Assembly: GCA_050084985.1 (NCBI GenBank) | Contig: JBITNC010000002.1 | Span: 5,890,001-5,954,000, forward strand | Direction: 5' to 3' | From: Nageia nagi | Taxonomy: Eukaryota; Pinophyta | Length of the DNA: 64,000 nucleotides | In this document: in pieces, positions 37,601-52,600 of the stretch | Layout of the letters: each line of letters begins with the position of its first letter | How positions within the stretch are numbered: position 1 is the first letter of the stretch | Notes under the pieces: model-generated | Told to the model about the DNA's origin: nothing | The model's database searches: none | Seen by the model: the letters and a program-made list of their open reading frames with translations, nothing else | Program-made: the position numbers and the translations under genes

Positions 37601-40600
37601 TTGATGGTAAATGGTTTGTGAAGGATGCCAACTTGGCAAGTATCATAGCGAATGGGAATAATTTGAGAAAGGTAAGGCGCACCATGCTATGGCTTATAAG
37701 AACGTGTGCACTCCGATCTATGTGGACCTATGTCTACTCTTTTGGTGGTACGCAATATACTTTTATTGATGATGTTTCAAGGAAGATGTACAATTGGTGG
37801 AGAATCAAAGCGGGAAGCCCATCAAGACTTGCACTCAAAGGACTTGCCTGTTATTTCCATTGATTGCAATCCACCTCAATCAAACGAAGGCATTTCTCTT
37901 TATCAATCTTAGTAGGCTTTCGATATGTTGAAAGAGTTCAAAATGACAAGCCCGTCAAGACACCATTGACTTCTAAAGAGATGATTATGGTTAGCAGAGA
38001 TGGTTTTGAAGACTCTAAGGTGGATGCTACTCTTTTAAGGTCCATGTTGGAACTCTTCATTATCTCACCAATACAAGGCCCAATATTGCATATATGACTT
38101 CATTCCTAGCAAGATTTTTAGCTGACCCACATGAGTCACATTGGAAGGTAGCCAAACATCTTTTGAGATATGTAAATGACACCTACATGAAATGGATCAT
38201 GAATAAGTGTGATTGTGAAGTCAAGTTGTTTGGTTATTGTGATGCAGATTTTGCAAGATATGCTAATGGACAAAGACCTACATCAAGCCTTATATTTTCA
38301 CTTGGGAGTGGTCCTATCACTTGATCAAGTAAGCATTAAGAGATTTTTTTTATGTCTACAACAAAAGTAGAGAACCAAAGTATGGCTCATGTAACTCAAG
38401 ATATAGTGTGGCTACAACAATTCTTAAAGGAGATTGGCTTTGAACAAATGGGTTCTATGCTTCTACTCATGGATGATCAAATCATCATAGCACTTGTAAA
38501 GAACATTGTTATGTATCAAAGGACCAAGCATATTGAGATTCGCATGCACTGCATGCAAGACTTAATATTTGAAAATGAAGTGGAGCTTCAATATTCCCCA
38601 AAGCACCTGTAGAGGCAAAATTTGTTAGATTGCATAAACGAATTAAATTTTTAGATGTGAGGGAACGATAGATGTTATGGCTACACATTCTCTTCACCCC
38701 TATTCCACCTTTGAGGGGGGGTTGGGGTTAGGAAATAAGGTGTCATTAATAATATTATGACATTAAACAACTAACACTTAAAAATATTATAATTATAACT
38801 TTATGCATAAATATATAATTTTTTTTATCAATAAGGGGTAAATTTTGTACTAATCAAAAAAAGGTGAAGTTTTTAAAAGAACTTCTGAACCTTTACATCT
38901 CTGCTTGATCTAAGCTACAAAATGTTCAGCTAGTTCACCTATTCGGCTAAGGTGTATCTATTTTCAGATTGCTTCATTCTCCTATAATTCATTTGTTCTT
39001 CCAGCAAGTGCTGAAATATATCTAAGTTTACTGTCCTATTACAAAGGCTAACTCTAAATACGTCATAGTAGCTTATTTCATTTCCTGCTGGGTACATGTA
39101 TTCCTCACATCTTCAAAATAGTAACAGAAAGTAAAGCTGTGGAGAGTACAGCATTGCAGTGTTTAGGTTGTAGTCTTCTTTCCCAAGTCATCTCCCAACT
39201 ACAAAATATGCTCTTCGCTTCCTCCTAGGAAGATAAAGTTTAACTTATTGTGCTTATTTTTGAAATAGTTGTTATACATCCTTTTCTGCAAGAGTGCATA
39301 AATATATAATGCCAACTACTACATTTAATTTAGCCAACACCTCATTATGTGAATCATAATGCACTCGGATTCTGTGTATAATTACAACCTACCTATGGCA
39401 TATTCACATTATTTTTTATCATTATAATTATTTAGGGCTACAGCCTCCCATATTCTTTTGGTCACAAATTCTGAATTTGTGGTTGTTTACATGAAGGATT
39501 ATAGCTTATGCATGTTTATGTTTTGTTCTACTTCCAAACAAAAAACATAAGCATCATCATCACATATGTAGGTCGTCATAACACGTACAATGATAACAAA
39601 CCATAATTATGACATCATGAATGTGTGTGGACAAATGCATGCACAATTTTTAGCTGTAACAACATGTGTGTATAACATGCATACGCAATGTATACCGATT
39701 GCTTGCTTAGTGAATGGACATGAATTCCTGCAAAAAACAAATTTAACTACAAGTACAATGTCTTCACTCAAGTTAGAATTTCATTGTTGATAAGATGTAT
39801 ACTATATTCAAAGTAAAATTGATGAATTGCAAAAGCTATTCAGTTCAACAAATCAAAGATTGAAAAGAATGTATAACATTATCCTTTTATAGCTCTTGAA
39901 AACAGCCACGTATAAGCATATGCTACAATCCTCATAATTAAATTGCTCGCAGCAGTTAGCATATGCTTTTACATGGGTATATATTATTTAGAGATAATTT
40001 TCCTCAACTATCAGTGTCAAGTGTGACTTACCGGTTCACCTGAACTTGGTATTCTATGTGTAAGAAACATTGCAACATCATACCTGTGTCAGTAGATAAC
40101 CAGTAGCTATCAGATAAGCTTGTATGAAAGGGGAAAGACTTCACTATACTCCATCATGAAACATAACAAGTCATAGTAATAGAGATTTATCCAGGAAGTA
40201 ACATTCTAAATATTTTATATTAATATTAGTCACTCATGTAAATATGAAATACAATTTCCAAGATTAGCATATGGCAGTTCATGATATTCACCCTTTGTTA
40301 TTATATGAATGTAAGTCAAAACATGAGAAAACTTGAGCAAATAAAGAATAAATTTAATATAAACTACAAGCACCCTCAAAAGAATGTACTTGGCTTTTTG
40401 TTGAAAACCTCTTTCATGTAATGAAGTAAAGGATCTTTTGTCCTGATAGCATAGAATGCTTAAAATTTTAGCTAGCAATTTTTTGGGGCTTTTGCTTGGT
40501 ATATATGCTCAATAATTCAATCGGTAGTGTAGACACTTGATTTAACAAAAATGTCAATTTGAACCCACTTTTGGCTATTCTAGATTATATTGAACAATAT

Positions 40601-43600
40601 CTACTAATTTAGCATTATCTTATGTGAGTCCAACTAGGTGAATTCAAAACTAGATTTTTTATGTCTATTTAAGGCAAAAGCAGCAGACACATTTGATCAT
40701 CTTGGCATCTTAGAATCATCTTGGTATTTCACATCCAAAGTTGTACATAATCCTGCTCTTGAAAAAGCCCTAATGCTCATATTTTCTGCAAGAATGATCA
40801 TATTCTTCCGAGTATTTCCTTAAGTCAAATGCATAGGTATAAAACAGAACTCCACAGGCAATTTCCAGAATCATGCAGAATACCACTAGATGCATCCACC
40901 AGAGGTTGCTACACCCTAGAAATATATGATCTTAGAACAAAAGTGTTTTGGGAGTTGCATCATAGAACATTGGGCATTTTGGGAGTGTAACTACAATCTC
41001 GTGTGGAAGTTCACGTTTTGGTCTATTTATTGTTGTTGATGTAATAGTTTCGTAAGTTGGTTCTCAGCAATATACTCCTTTGCTCTCCTTTATTTTTCCA
41101 CAGTCCATCCTTGCCTGACAGTGGTGTCAGAGCCCAACCATAAGCTACTGGAAACTGTTGGGTGTGTGTATCATCTCAGGCTGGGATTAGAGTCTCCATG
41201 CTTCAGCTCAACTGGATATGAAACACTTTTCAAACTTATGCTAGAAGTAACAATTTATGAAGTTGCCTGAAGCATAAAAGATTCATGCTGAAGATTGATT
41301 TTATTCTATCCTTGCCAGCTTGCAAGAAGTTGGAGATAACATTGTCTTGAGTTGATTACTTCCAAACGTACTACCAAAGCAGGCTTCACACACTCTGCAT
41401 CCAGGATTAGTATTTCTTTGTCATAGCAAATAGGCTCTTAAGGCTTTGGTTGTATTTCTCGTCATTTTTACAATCTGGGTTGTCTTCTAAACTAATTATA
41501 ATATGTTTTGTTGGAGTTGCTGCTCCAAACCATGTGTTTGGTATTTCTTCAGCTGTGTATTTAGCATAGCCATGAATAGGGATAATCGCACACTAGAAAA
41601 TCAATTTGGTTTTTGTCTAGTTGGATATGAATAGGAAGACAAATTTAATACATGTTGATGGTAGTTCCATTTGCTCATTAAATCCACTGACCAATCATGC
41701 TGCAATAGATCCACAGCAGAACCATTGGTAGAGCATATACTTGTTGGCATGCCAGATAGGGGATATAGTTGCTGCACTGCAAGGAAGTAACTCTTTTTCA
41801 AACACCAGGGTTGAAATTGATTTGAACACAGACATCAGTCCTGCCATACTACACACTCGTCTTCTTCATAGCCAACACATTGGAAAGTGCAATTTCTGAA
41901 GAAAATTTGGCAATGAGAGATCAAATAACAGTTTTAAAAAGTGGATTTATTGACCTTGGAGAAGGTAAGCAACACAGAACAAAAGAGTAAATTATAGTAT
42001 ACCTTCCACATTATTTGATTTTGAGGGAATATTTACTTTTAAGAAGGATTAGAAGTGTGGTTTCATTAGCATGATCTTGAGTTTAAATCCCATTGGAGAC
42101 GATAACCATTATTAGCATGATCTTGAGTTTAAATCCCATTTGTGGCATATGAGGTTGCACATTTTACTCATATGCTCTACTGAAACAAGGTTTGAATGTT
42201 GTGCTGCCATTTACATGAATTGAGTGGTGCCATTTGTCTTAAGTCTGGGTAGTTTTTTTTTCCTACCTTGCTGATAGGCAAATGATTCACAAGGCTTACA
42301 AAGAAACCAACACCTAGGTAAAACGACATTACCACTTAGCTATGAGGACCAGTTACCTCAAAGGTCTCTTGTATGGATGTGCAAGAACAGGGCTCAAAGA
42401 TTGGCTAGGATGTTTGAAGTTGCTACCAACTCAAATAAAATTTGTTAATCAAGGACTCAAAGTGTCCCTAAATTCAGGCAAAGGCTGTTTCTCAAATAAA
42501 ACTAATAAAGGGGTTGCGAAAGCCGCGCAAATAAGTGAAAAATAAAGAAAAGGTAGAGCAGACGGTGGTATGTGAGTTTTACACAGGTGTTAATGGTCTC
42601 ATCAATTGATACAAGTCTTGAGAATCAACTCTCTAGGGCTTGTTATAGGTTCCACGCACTCCTGATCCACTTTACTAGCCAACAACACGAATGGCCTAGC
42701 AAGAGGAGCATGAAGCTAAGGCAATGATGGTAAATGATGGAACGTGGGTAGACCATAGACCTTTCACAAGGGAGTGAAGTTCCTATGCTAAGCAACATGA
42801 GGGAGCCTATAATGATCTTAATATAATCTCAAACACAAATTATCAATTTCAGCCAAGCAAATGCCCACATTAGGCCTAGAAGTGTAAATACAAGCTCAAA
42901 CAACCTCAAGGTGCCAACATTAGGGTTAGGGCATCAATTACAAGCATGAATAAAACAACAATGCCAACATTTGACTCATACATGCATAAAGAGACAAATA
43001 CACCACAACGTTGCAATAATGAAGCATACACAAATAATATGAGATCTGAATGCCCACTGGCTGTATAAATGATGTCGAATGAATAGGAATACAATATGAA
43101 GCTCCAAGAGCTAGATATTGGCCTCTAGAGAGCCCACTAGGGCACAATGTGTATCCTCAAACTGGACAAACGGATGGGACAATCTTGCTCCCTCAGAACC
43201 TGATTCCTCTCCACCGAAGGAGCCCTCCTCTAATCCCAGCAACCAACTAAATGGTGGAAGCTCAACCTCGGAATACCATTGGATGGGCAAGGGTACTACA
43301 CCAATGTCGTAGACTAATAGGATCCCTCAACCTGTTAATCCTCCTAGATGCTGCACCTAGGGGTTTGCTTAGCGCCGCTAAGTCTTCTTGTCCTTTGGAC
43401 GATATGAGTGTAATAATAATCAAGAATATCCAGTAATGAAGCTCCAATGTCCTTTTATGACACTTGGTAGGATCTGGATCTCAACTAGGAGTCATTCCCA
43501 GCTCCTCTAATCCAACGTTAGCCTCCTGGAGGGCCAAGAATGCCCAACGTGGGTGCCTAGGGATCAAGCATGCCACATGGGGGCCTAGGAGTGCCACGCA

Positions 43601-46600
43601 TGCCCAACGTAGCTCTGGGAGTCATGCGTGGGGGCTAGGTGTCATCATGGGCCAACGTGGGGGTCTAGGAGTCTCCCCAAGGCTGGCACATGTATACAAG
43701 TGTTCATCCATGCTCCTAAGTGCTAAACAGACCTTGGGATTCCCACAATCATGATCGAGATCTCCAACTACACTAAAACTCCTAATCTATGCTTGAGAGG
43801 GAGACGTCCCACTTGGAGCTCACAGTGGGGTCCATTGGCCCATTAAGTCTTCTATCCCAAGCAATAACTTAAAGTACAATGCAATAATAAAATATATTAC
43901 AAAGAGGAATCCGTTGGATTCCATACTTATTTGCAATGATGCAAAGGGGACATCATAGAGCCACCTCAAAGTGCACAAGTCTATAATGCAAACTATGAAT
44001 TGTTATGCAACCAAGCATTACTTGAAATAATTCTAAAAATGTTCAAACACTCTTTTGTCCACCTTCAACAAGATTTACAAAATGTACCAAGCACTCAAGA
44101 TAACACAAGATAGCAACATCCATTCACTTAAGCTCTTAGATATATCAATGACATTCATTCACATTCATAGTTCCAAAAATGAGAGCATTCACCATTCAAT
44201 TACTTAAAATATACCACATTCACAAATTGAGAAAACCTGCTAGCTTGAAAATATTAGGTAAGTTGTCCAATTTGCAAACTGTCTAATCCCTCAAGAAATT
44301 AGCCCTTAGGGAATATAAATAGTTTTTCATGGCAACTCCAAGTGTTGCCCTAAACTTAATGCATTTTTTTAAGAAAAATAAACATGGTCCAATGAAATAT
44401 CACCACAAGGCATTACAAGATCTATTCCAGCACTTGTGGGAGCAAATCCTCATCGATCACAAGGCTGGAATAAAATAATTATTTAAAGTTTTTCCAAAAT
44501 AAAATATCTTTGCAAAAAAATAAAATAATAACAAAGAAAGTAAACTATAATAAAATAATTATTTAACTTCGTCGTCACCTCCAAGTTGTGCACCATCTCG
44601 TCGCATGCTTCCATGTTTCTCTCAATGCAGTCATCCACCTTGTGTGTGATTTGTTCCATCTCCAATTTCCAAGCGTACACTTTCATCATATGTTTAGAGT
44701 GGCTCCCAGTCTACTAAGCATTCACATCTTCTATCAACAATAAACCATTGAGTTGGTGTCTCACCTCAGTGGTCACTTTAGTTGCTTCCCTGATTGTACC
44801 ACCCTCTTCAAGGAACTTAACTTCATACTCCATCTGCTCCATCCATGAGTTTACCTTATCACTAATCTTTGCCATCTCCTTACTTCATGAAACCGGGAGC
44901 TCATCTATCGCACTATCCCCAAGATAAACCAATATTTTCAACAAAATTTGTTATTTTCTGGTCTCCTTGCCTTGGCTACTTGGGAGATCTTGATCAATGG
45001 CTTTTGTGTCTCCAACATCCTAAGGAACTCAACCCTGTTTTTCACAACTCCCATTAATTTATCTTCTTCTAAGGAGACTTTTCAAAGAACCTCTACAAAA
45101 TGTGTCACTGCCACAATCACTTCTTCAATTAACTCCTACTTGACTGCCACTAAACCTTCCTTCAATAGTTTTTGCTTCTTGAGCTCTTCCAAAGGCATTT
45201 TCATCATCTCCATTTCTCTTTTCAACCTCTTCTGAGCAGCCAACTCCTTAAGACTCTTAATCTCTTTCTCCTTTTGCAACCCATCCTTGGTCATTGCATC
45301 TATGTTGGCTATGATGGAATGCTTTTTCCCTATGATCCTGATTGGTCCTGTGTTGATTATTTCAGTGGTTTGTTTGAGGTCTTCAGGATTCTGAAGATTA
45401 GCCTTGTCTATGTACACTATCTTTATATGGATGGCGCCTTTAGTCATATGCATATATTTTTTACTCTTTTTTGGCCAAGTGGAGCTCTCTCCCATTTGAT
45501 TGTCATCTAAAGCATCTTCAAACTCCTCTCCAACATTCATATTGAAGATGTCAAGGCATTCATCCACATCAATGCCCCACTCATCAATGGGTGTGGGTAG
45601 ATGTGTCTCAACAATGGGCTCTTGTGTGGTTTTGACTTCTAACCTTCGTCTCTTCAATTGGCTCACTTATTCATTTGGGTTTTCCTCATCATCTCCATTT
45701 CTTGAATGTTGTGGATGTGGAGTTCTCTTGAATTGCAACATCTTGGGAACTTATTTTTAAATTGGACTCTTCCCCTCCTTGATGTGGAAGGATTCAATCG
45801 TGTGGGCTCATGTCTCTCTCCCAAAAATTGCAATGACTCTTCTTGGCCCTCTTCCATAAGATGGGCTTGCCTTTCAACTTGTTCAACATCGACTTGGTGT
45901 AAAATCAAAAATTCTCCAACGCAAAGATTAGCTAATTAATAACAATCAAGTATCAAATTAGGGCCTTATAGACACAACGAACTGATCTAGGGCATCAAAC
46001 ATGCAATAAAATATGCCAAAAACCCCAACATCTCACTCCCTTAGCCAGAAAACACCACAATAAGCCAATGTCACACTTGGGCATCAAATATCATGCAAAA
46101 TATACCATTAATGGGCCAAGAAACATGACATCATACTCAAGGAAGCGATATTACATCAAGCGCACATCAATATGAGTTTCAATATCAAAATCAATATCTT
46201 CAAGTCTTTAGAACTCTTTAGAACTCTGAAGAGAAGAAAAAGTTTCAATATCAAAATCAATATATCCTCACAATGGTGCTCCAATGCCTTACATAACACA
46301 ACCTGGATCTGGATCTCACATAGGAGTCACCACCCCAACCTCCAAGTCCAACGTTAGCCTCCTAGAGGCCCTCAAATACCCAAACGTGGGGTTAGATGTG
46401 TTCCCCAATGCGCTTAGGTATCATGCATATGCCTCTCTAATCCAGCGTTGCCTAGGGATGCCAATAATCACATTTAGTAGTCCACATTACAAGATCCAAT
46501 GGCTAGATATGCAACACCTCATTTTTGGAAACTAATGTTGCATTTTCAATTATTAATTGCCTTGGAATCATGAATTACAACTTATACAAGTGGCCCCCAT

Positions 46601-49600
46601 TATAATGCACTAAATCTACTCTTAACTATCAAACTTACATCTAAATACCATCACCAACAAACTCATATCCCAAGGAGAGGGATGTCACACTCCAAGGGGC
46701 CAATATGGAGACGTTCTCGGATTTCTATGCACGGACGAGATATGGAAGACTGGTCCCACTGGCAAATTTCAAGAGGCCATAACTCTTTTGTTTCTTGATG
46801 AAACCATGTCCTATAACCTGTCAAAACGTTTCCCACAAGCTGCTCTATCCAATGAATTAGTCTAATCAACCATTCAAAACATGTGGCGAACTCCATCTCT
46901 AGGCACGTCAAATTAACAATAGATAATTCATCCTAAGCTTGGGAGGAAAACATTCCACTTTGGGGCTCACAATGTGGGTCCATATGACCATTATTATTCT
47001 ATCCCAAGTTACTACTAATGCAAAAACAAATTATTTACAAAAGGAACACCTAGGATCACAAATTTCATTAATTTTGGTTAGGATGTTACACTTGGTCATT
47101 CACCTCACCCTCTTCTGTTGCTTCATACTTTGAATTAGAAGACTCGGAATCTAACGGTGGCATAGCTGAAGCTAAGGTTGGCTCTTCTAATGGGTTGTTT
47201 TGGGGGTGATGGGTCCTTTTCTATATTCCTCACACACCTTACCCTCTTATCCAAGGCTACTGTGATGTTCCTTTTATATATATATATTTTCTAGCAAACC
47301 CTCAACATAAAAATGCAGAGTTAAATTGCAGCAATACAACTCATAAAATGCTCATAACATAACACAAGTATGAGGAGAAATCAGCCAGTATCATTTATTA
47401 AATATTGTCAAACCAATATAACAACTAAAATGGACAAATGGAGTCCCCAAGGAACTCAAAATGCATATACAAACTCCTACAAGTGGGACGAACTGACCCC
47501 AAGGCTGAACTGATGCAAAAACTCCTCAAAAATGACCCCAAATACAAGCATAAGGTTTGGGGCTGCCAACAGGTCTGAAACACGACACAAATGCTCCCAA
47601 AAATGCCACAAACAACTCACAGATGCCTCTTTTTGTATTTTTGATATTTTAGGGCAACAACACCTTCAATGAAATTGCCAAAACCTCAACCATGCACCTC
47701 CAATGCACTATGGGAATGAGCAAGACCTGCAATCTCAACTCATGGAAACTCTAGGGTTTCAATATTCAATTCTAATATCAACATAACATGCCCAAAATGA
47801 GACTCTCACTTCCTTTTATATGATGAGGTTCTATTTTTGCATTCACATTTCCAAAACCGTAAAATCACTTAATGCCTTATTTAAACTTCATAACATAAAG
47901 AAATAATAATTAAAACTAATATTATGTCTCCTAACACATTGCTCCCTTTTTTTTATTATTTATTTCCTAAGTATAGGAGACAAAACTAATTATTTCAATT
48001 TTGGGACATTACAAGTCCACCCTCTTCAAATTGTTCGTCCTCAAGCAATTCCAAAGCTGGATGGTTCGAAATTTCATCAACACTGTACCCAAACTGTCTC
48101 AAACACTCGTGTGTCAAAACCCCATACTGTTTCTTCGTTACCAAGCCCATTCTGAGTGCATAACAAGGCTGATTTTCTGATAACAGCAGTAAAACCATGG
48201 TGTTTGCACTCCCAAAATGTAGCCAAACTGAGTGATTCTCCATCCCTTATAGTCGTACTATGCATGAGCATCAACCAATCAACAATGATACTAATTGGGC
48301 TTTTAAGAAAGTGGCTGCAATGTAAGTGTAACAGGTCTAATTTGCTCTTTCCAACAACCATAAATGACTCACAATCATCTACACTCATGCTTTCATTGTT
48401 TCCCATCAATGTGCCATGCATAAATGAAATGTAGCTATCAATCATACCAAGAAAATAGAGACTGAAAATTGTATGTACAGCAGTATTATTACAGTCATAT
48501 ATCCATTTTACTCCCCCCATATGAATTCTACACCAAACCAAACATTAGGGACTTCATTAGGAATGCTTTTCTTTACAACACTCAATCTACATACCCCTTC
48601 CAATGCCCCCTCATGCTGCTGTAGTAACCTTTAACTGAATATGCGTACCATGGATGAATACCTGCTCATAATTTCATGCTCACTCCCAAGACAAATATGA
48701 CTATGTGCTCCCACAACTGAGAATACACCTTCAAAACCAACCAATGCAAAAATTGTATAACTCAAATTCATGGCAAAATGAAAGTTACCTTCCCAAATGT
48801 GTGGAGGTTGGCATCACCACAAGACACCAATTTCTGAAACTTATCAAGTTTCCTATCAACAAGCTCATCAAAATTATGCCCAAAAGAAAATAGTGTGCTG
48901 CTATCATAAAAAGCAGAATTCAACTTGTACCTATTTGGAATGTTTCCATGGCTACTCAAGTCTGAATTTATCTTTTTTTTCCTTCTATAACTAATCGAGG
49001 CACCTTTACACATGAATTTTTCTGATCTTACCTTTCCTAAGTTAAGCAAATGAACACATATGCAATATTTCAACTCATGCATAGCAGTCTCAAATCTTAT
49101 TGCATCAAAGATCATGCAGTGTACAGCCATAGTCATGTGAATTGCAGCCATGCTAATTGTCATCAGAACAATCCAAAACATCTTGCAAAGTGGAGTACAA
49201 AACATGAAGGAAGTTGTACTAATGTTTTGACAACGAGTATGTATAAAACCTTCCTTTGTGCATGCCCAAATAAACTCACAAATCAAATCAGTTTCATGTG
49301 CAACTTCTACAATCTCAAAACTGTATGCCATCTTATGCATTTCAATGATCAAATACCAACTTGAAATCCTCCGATGTAGTGTGCTCCAAATTAGACCTAA
49401 ATTGAAGATGTACAAGGCTCCAAAGTGTGCTTAAGAGTCTTCACAAAGGCTACGAACTATACAAAAGAAGAAAAAATACGATCAAGACTACCCAAGTGCT
49501 TCTCCAAGACCCATGAATTGCTCAAAGTGTCTTCCAACTCCAACAATCTGAAAATGAAATGATCATTTTCCCATCTGTAACTGTTACACATTCTCAAAAT

Positions 49601-52600
49601 GAAATCAGAAGTCATCAAGACAAAATCATGAACCAATGCATGCCAAGGTTCAACAAGAAGTGCAACCCATTCATCCCATTTATCTTTCACACCATGTTCC
49701 AAGTATGCACAAGTGTCCCAGTAAAGTGTGGAATTAGTCTCTTTTTTGCTGTTCCAAAACTTCATCAACAAGGCAACTATAATCCCTTGAATTCTTTCAG
49801 TTATGATACATTTTTGTTGGCTATCCCAACTGTCTAAATGGCTGAGAATGTCATGTGGGACTGTGAGGTGACAAGTGTACCAATTGTCCACATTTCCTAC
49901 TGCAATTTTTCTGATTTCTTTATCAGATTCATAGGTTGCCATTAAATGAGAATTTTGCGCAATTTTTTCCACATATAAGGCCCCAAAAGTCAACTCCAAA
50001 TCCCAAAACAGAATCAGCAATGTGTATACCAATGAAAGCCACAAAACAAGATCGAAAGATACCAAATATAACCATGAAAAAATATCCTTCTTTGCAACGT
50101 TCCATGTAGGGAGTGTTCTACACCTCCTACCATGCATCCACATGAGAAAAATCAGCATTTTATTTGAAGGAACCATGGCTGAAATAAATTTACCTTCACA
50201 TGAAATATCAAGGAGTTGTCCTCCCTCCATGTACTTGTAGGAAACCTCCAAAATTTTGCATGCATCTTTGGATGTGTTTTCCTTGATTCCTTACAACACC
50301 ATACCCTTGCCAACAAGCACAAATTTTAGTTCCAATTTCTGATAATTGGTAACATAATCACCAAGAGACCAAATCCATTGGACTCCCAAATCCATATGAG
50401 GCACACCACCCAACAAAGAATTGCTCATCACCCTCATAGTTTCCAAAATTGATTTTTATATTCTTCATTGCTTTATTGCAAGGAATGAGATCACCAAAGG
50501 GCTCAATTTGGAAATCTCTCCTAACTCCACTCAAACTGTCACTAACTGAAAATTCTCCAATGCAATTATTATGTACTTCATTGATTTCATTCCCAAGAAG
50601 TGTACAAAATGAAGTATTTTGGGTCTCTTTCAAACATACCTCATGTGAAAGAGTGACATCTCTATCACAAATCTGAATGCAATCAGTCATGCAAGATGAA
50701 CCATGCTCCAATGTTGAAATGTCTTCATTATGTTCTCTTTCAAAATTTTCTATTTGGCCCTCTTCTTCTTTTTCAAGGGTGGGAACAACTTCAGAATTTC
50801 CTACACAAATTATCTCAAGCTCTTCTTTTTGATGGACAATTTTAGTTTTTTCCACATTCCTCCTTTGAAACCTGTTCAAAACCCTAACACAAAATTCATC
50901 AAATGTATCAATATCACCATGGCCTTGGGTTACTAACCCATGATGCCACCATAAGTAAGCACTACCCTCAAGGTGGAGTGTAGCAATTTGAACTGCATCA
51001 GCTCCAGAAATAGGCTCCAAGGTAAAATAAGTTTGCAATTTTTGAAGCCATGCCCTAGCTATGAGACCATCTTGACCATTAAATGAGGGAATGGTCACCT
51101 TTCGATGCAATAAGGGTTTCTTTTTCTCTTTTTTAGCCTCAACAACAGATTTACCCACAATATTCAAATATTTATCAAAAGAAACTACTGCCATAAAACC
51201 TTCAGATTTATTAATATAAGCAGCAAACCATTCATCTAATTCATCAGTTACCTCATCTTCCTCTAGTAAAGGTGGTGGAACAAGAAACATAGGCTTGGAC
51301 GGCCTAGGCAAGGGAGTGTGTGAGTTAGATGATGACTCATGCCCATTTGTTGTAGCCTCTCCTTTCTCCTTCCCTCCTTGTACCATTTGGGTTGCCCAAA
51401 GCTACCCTCAATTCTTGTTGATTTGTCTCTTGTAAGGACACCATTCTTTGCAACATGTCAAGTAGGGCATCAAACTTTTGCTCATTCTCTTTTCTCCTGA
51501 ATAGTTCCATGATCCACTCTTTGCAAACATCAACCTTCAAAACCTTATTTGTGCAATTCCTGAAAAATAGGTCAAAAATCATAGGAAATGCTAGATTTCA
51601 TATCAAAAAAAAATTCAACATTTTTTCTGAAGGTGGCAATGAGAAGTAGAGCTTAATGGGTGCTCAAATCTATCCGACAAATACATCTAACTAGCTGAAT
51701 CTTCAAAAACGTCACCTTCCTTTTTTCCTCTGAAAAACCCTTCTAGAACCTTAAAACGGTTTCCAAAGACTCAAAAATGCTCCTAAGGGTCAGGAACTTG
51801 ACTTAGCATATTAAATCTGATGCTAAGAGTCCAAAATCCACCATAAATGACCCCTCAAAATAGGGTTTCCTGATATGGACGAATTTGAGGTTTCTTTTCT
51901 ACAACCAATCAAATCACAAAAAAACCCTAAATCTGAAATTTCTGAAATCTTACCCAAAAAAATTTTGAAACCAAAGATTTGCAATTTGGTGAAAAGGGTA
52001 TCCAAATCTACAATTTTTATTTTCACAAAAAAAAATCCCTAAAAATCCGCGATTTTCACTAGGGCATAAATTTTCACCACAAAAAAACACTTTTCAACAT
52101 GGATCTGAATTACCCACAAAAAATTTTTTGAAAGCCCTAATTTTTCTGAAAACCCTAATTCAAAAAACTCGAAAACTGAGATACCCACAACTGCCAAAAC
52201 TCAGAAAAATAGACACTGACCACAGGCTGGCCAGATTCCAGCTCTAATATATATATATATATATATAGATAGATATTTTCTAGCAAACCCTCAACATAAA
52301 AATGCAGAGATAAATTGCAGCAATAAAACAACTCAAAAATTGCTCATAAAATAACACGAGGAGAAATCAGCCAGTATCATTTATTAAATATTGCCAAACC
52401 AATACAACAGCTGAAATGGACAAATGGAGTCCCCAAGGAATTCAAAATGCAGATACAAACTCCTACAAGTGGGACAAACTAACCCCAAGGCTGAACTAAT
52501 GCAAAAACTCCTCAAAAATGACCCCAAATACAAGCATAGGGTTTGGAGCTGCCAACAAGTCTGAAACACATGTCACAAACGCTCCCAAAAATGCCACGAA

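Larger units (their letters stand above)
35842..39540 (+). mobile_element. Copia retrotransposon with internal deletion, TSD AAAAA
   Basis: The 5' LTR (35842-36152) starts TGTTAAGGAAATAAGG and ends CTTCTGAACA. The 3' LTR (38726-39540) is its match, ending CTTCCAAACA, but is split by a 476-bp retroposon. AAAAA flanks both ends (35837-35841, 39541-39545). Primer-binding site, gag, a short integrase remnant and RNase H are present. The middle of pol is missing: sequence passes from the start of the integrase (near 37830) to the end of RT/RNase H (near 37920), a loss of roughly 2 kb compared with complete Copia elements. Confidence 0.92.
20102..40031 (-). other. Intron of SHH-like gene, 19.9 kb
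   Basis: The donor is GTAAGT at 40026-40031 and the acceptor CAG at 20102-20104. The intron is phase 0 (between Pro and Glu codons). It contains a Gypsy fragment split by a gag-only LTR element, a gag-like frame split by a solo LTR and a TRIM-like element, and a deleted Copia element, all listed separately. Confidence 0.93.

Noticed and set aside
43464-43754. 96-aa GC-rich open frame
   Set aside because: It lies on a GC-rich minisatellite inside an LTR-like fragment. Several frames on both strands are open there, so composition explains it.
42570-43960. Solo LTR with target duplication TAGAG
   Set aside because: TAGAG occurs at candidate edges, but the resulting ends do not start TG and end CA, so the boundaries are not supported.
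52230-52250. Primer-binding site of element II
   Set aside because: The expected tRNA-Met-type sequence next to the 5' LTR is absent, and the edge is blurred by AT and GATA repeats. No alternative tRNA match could be argued.
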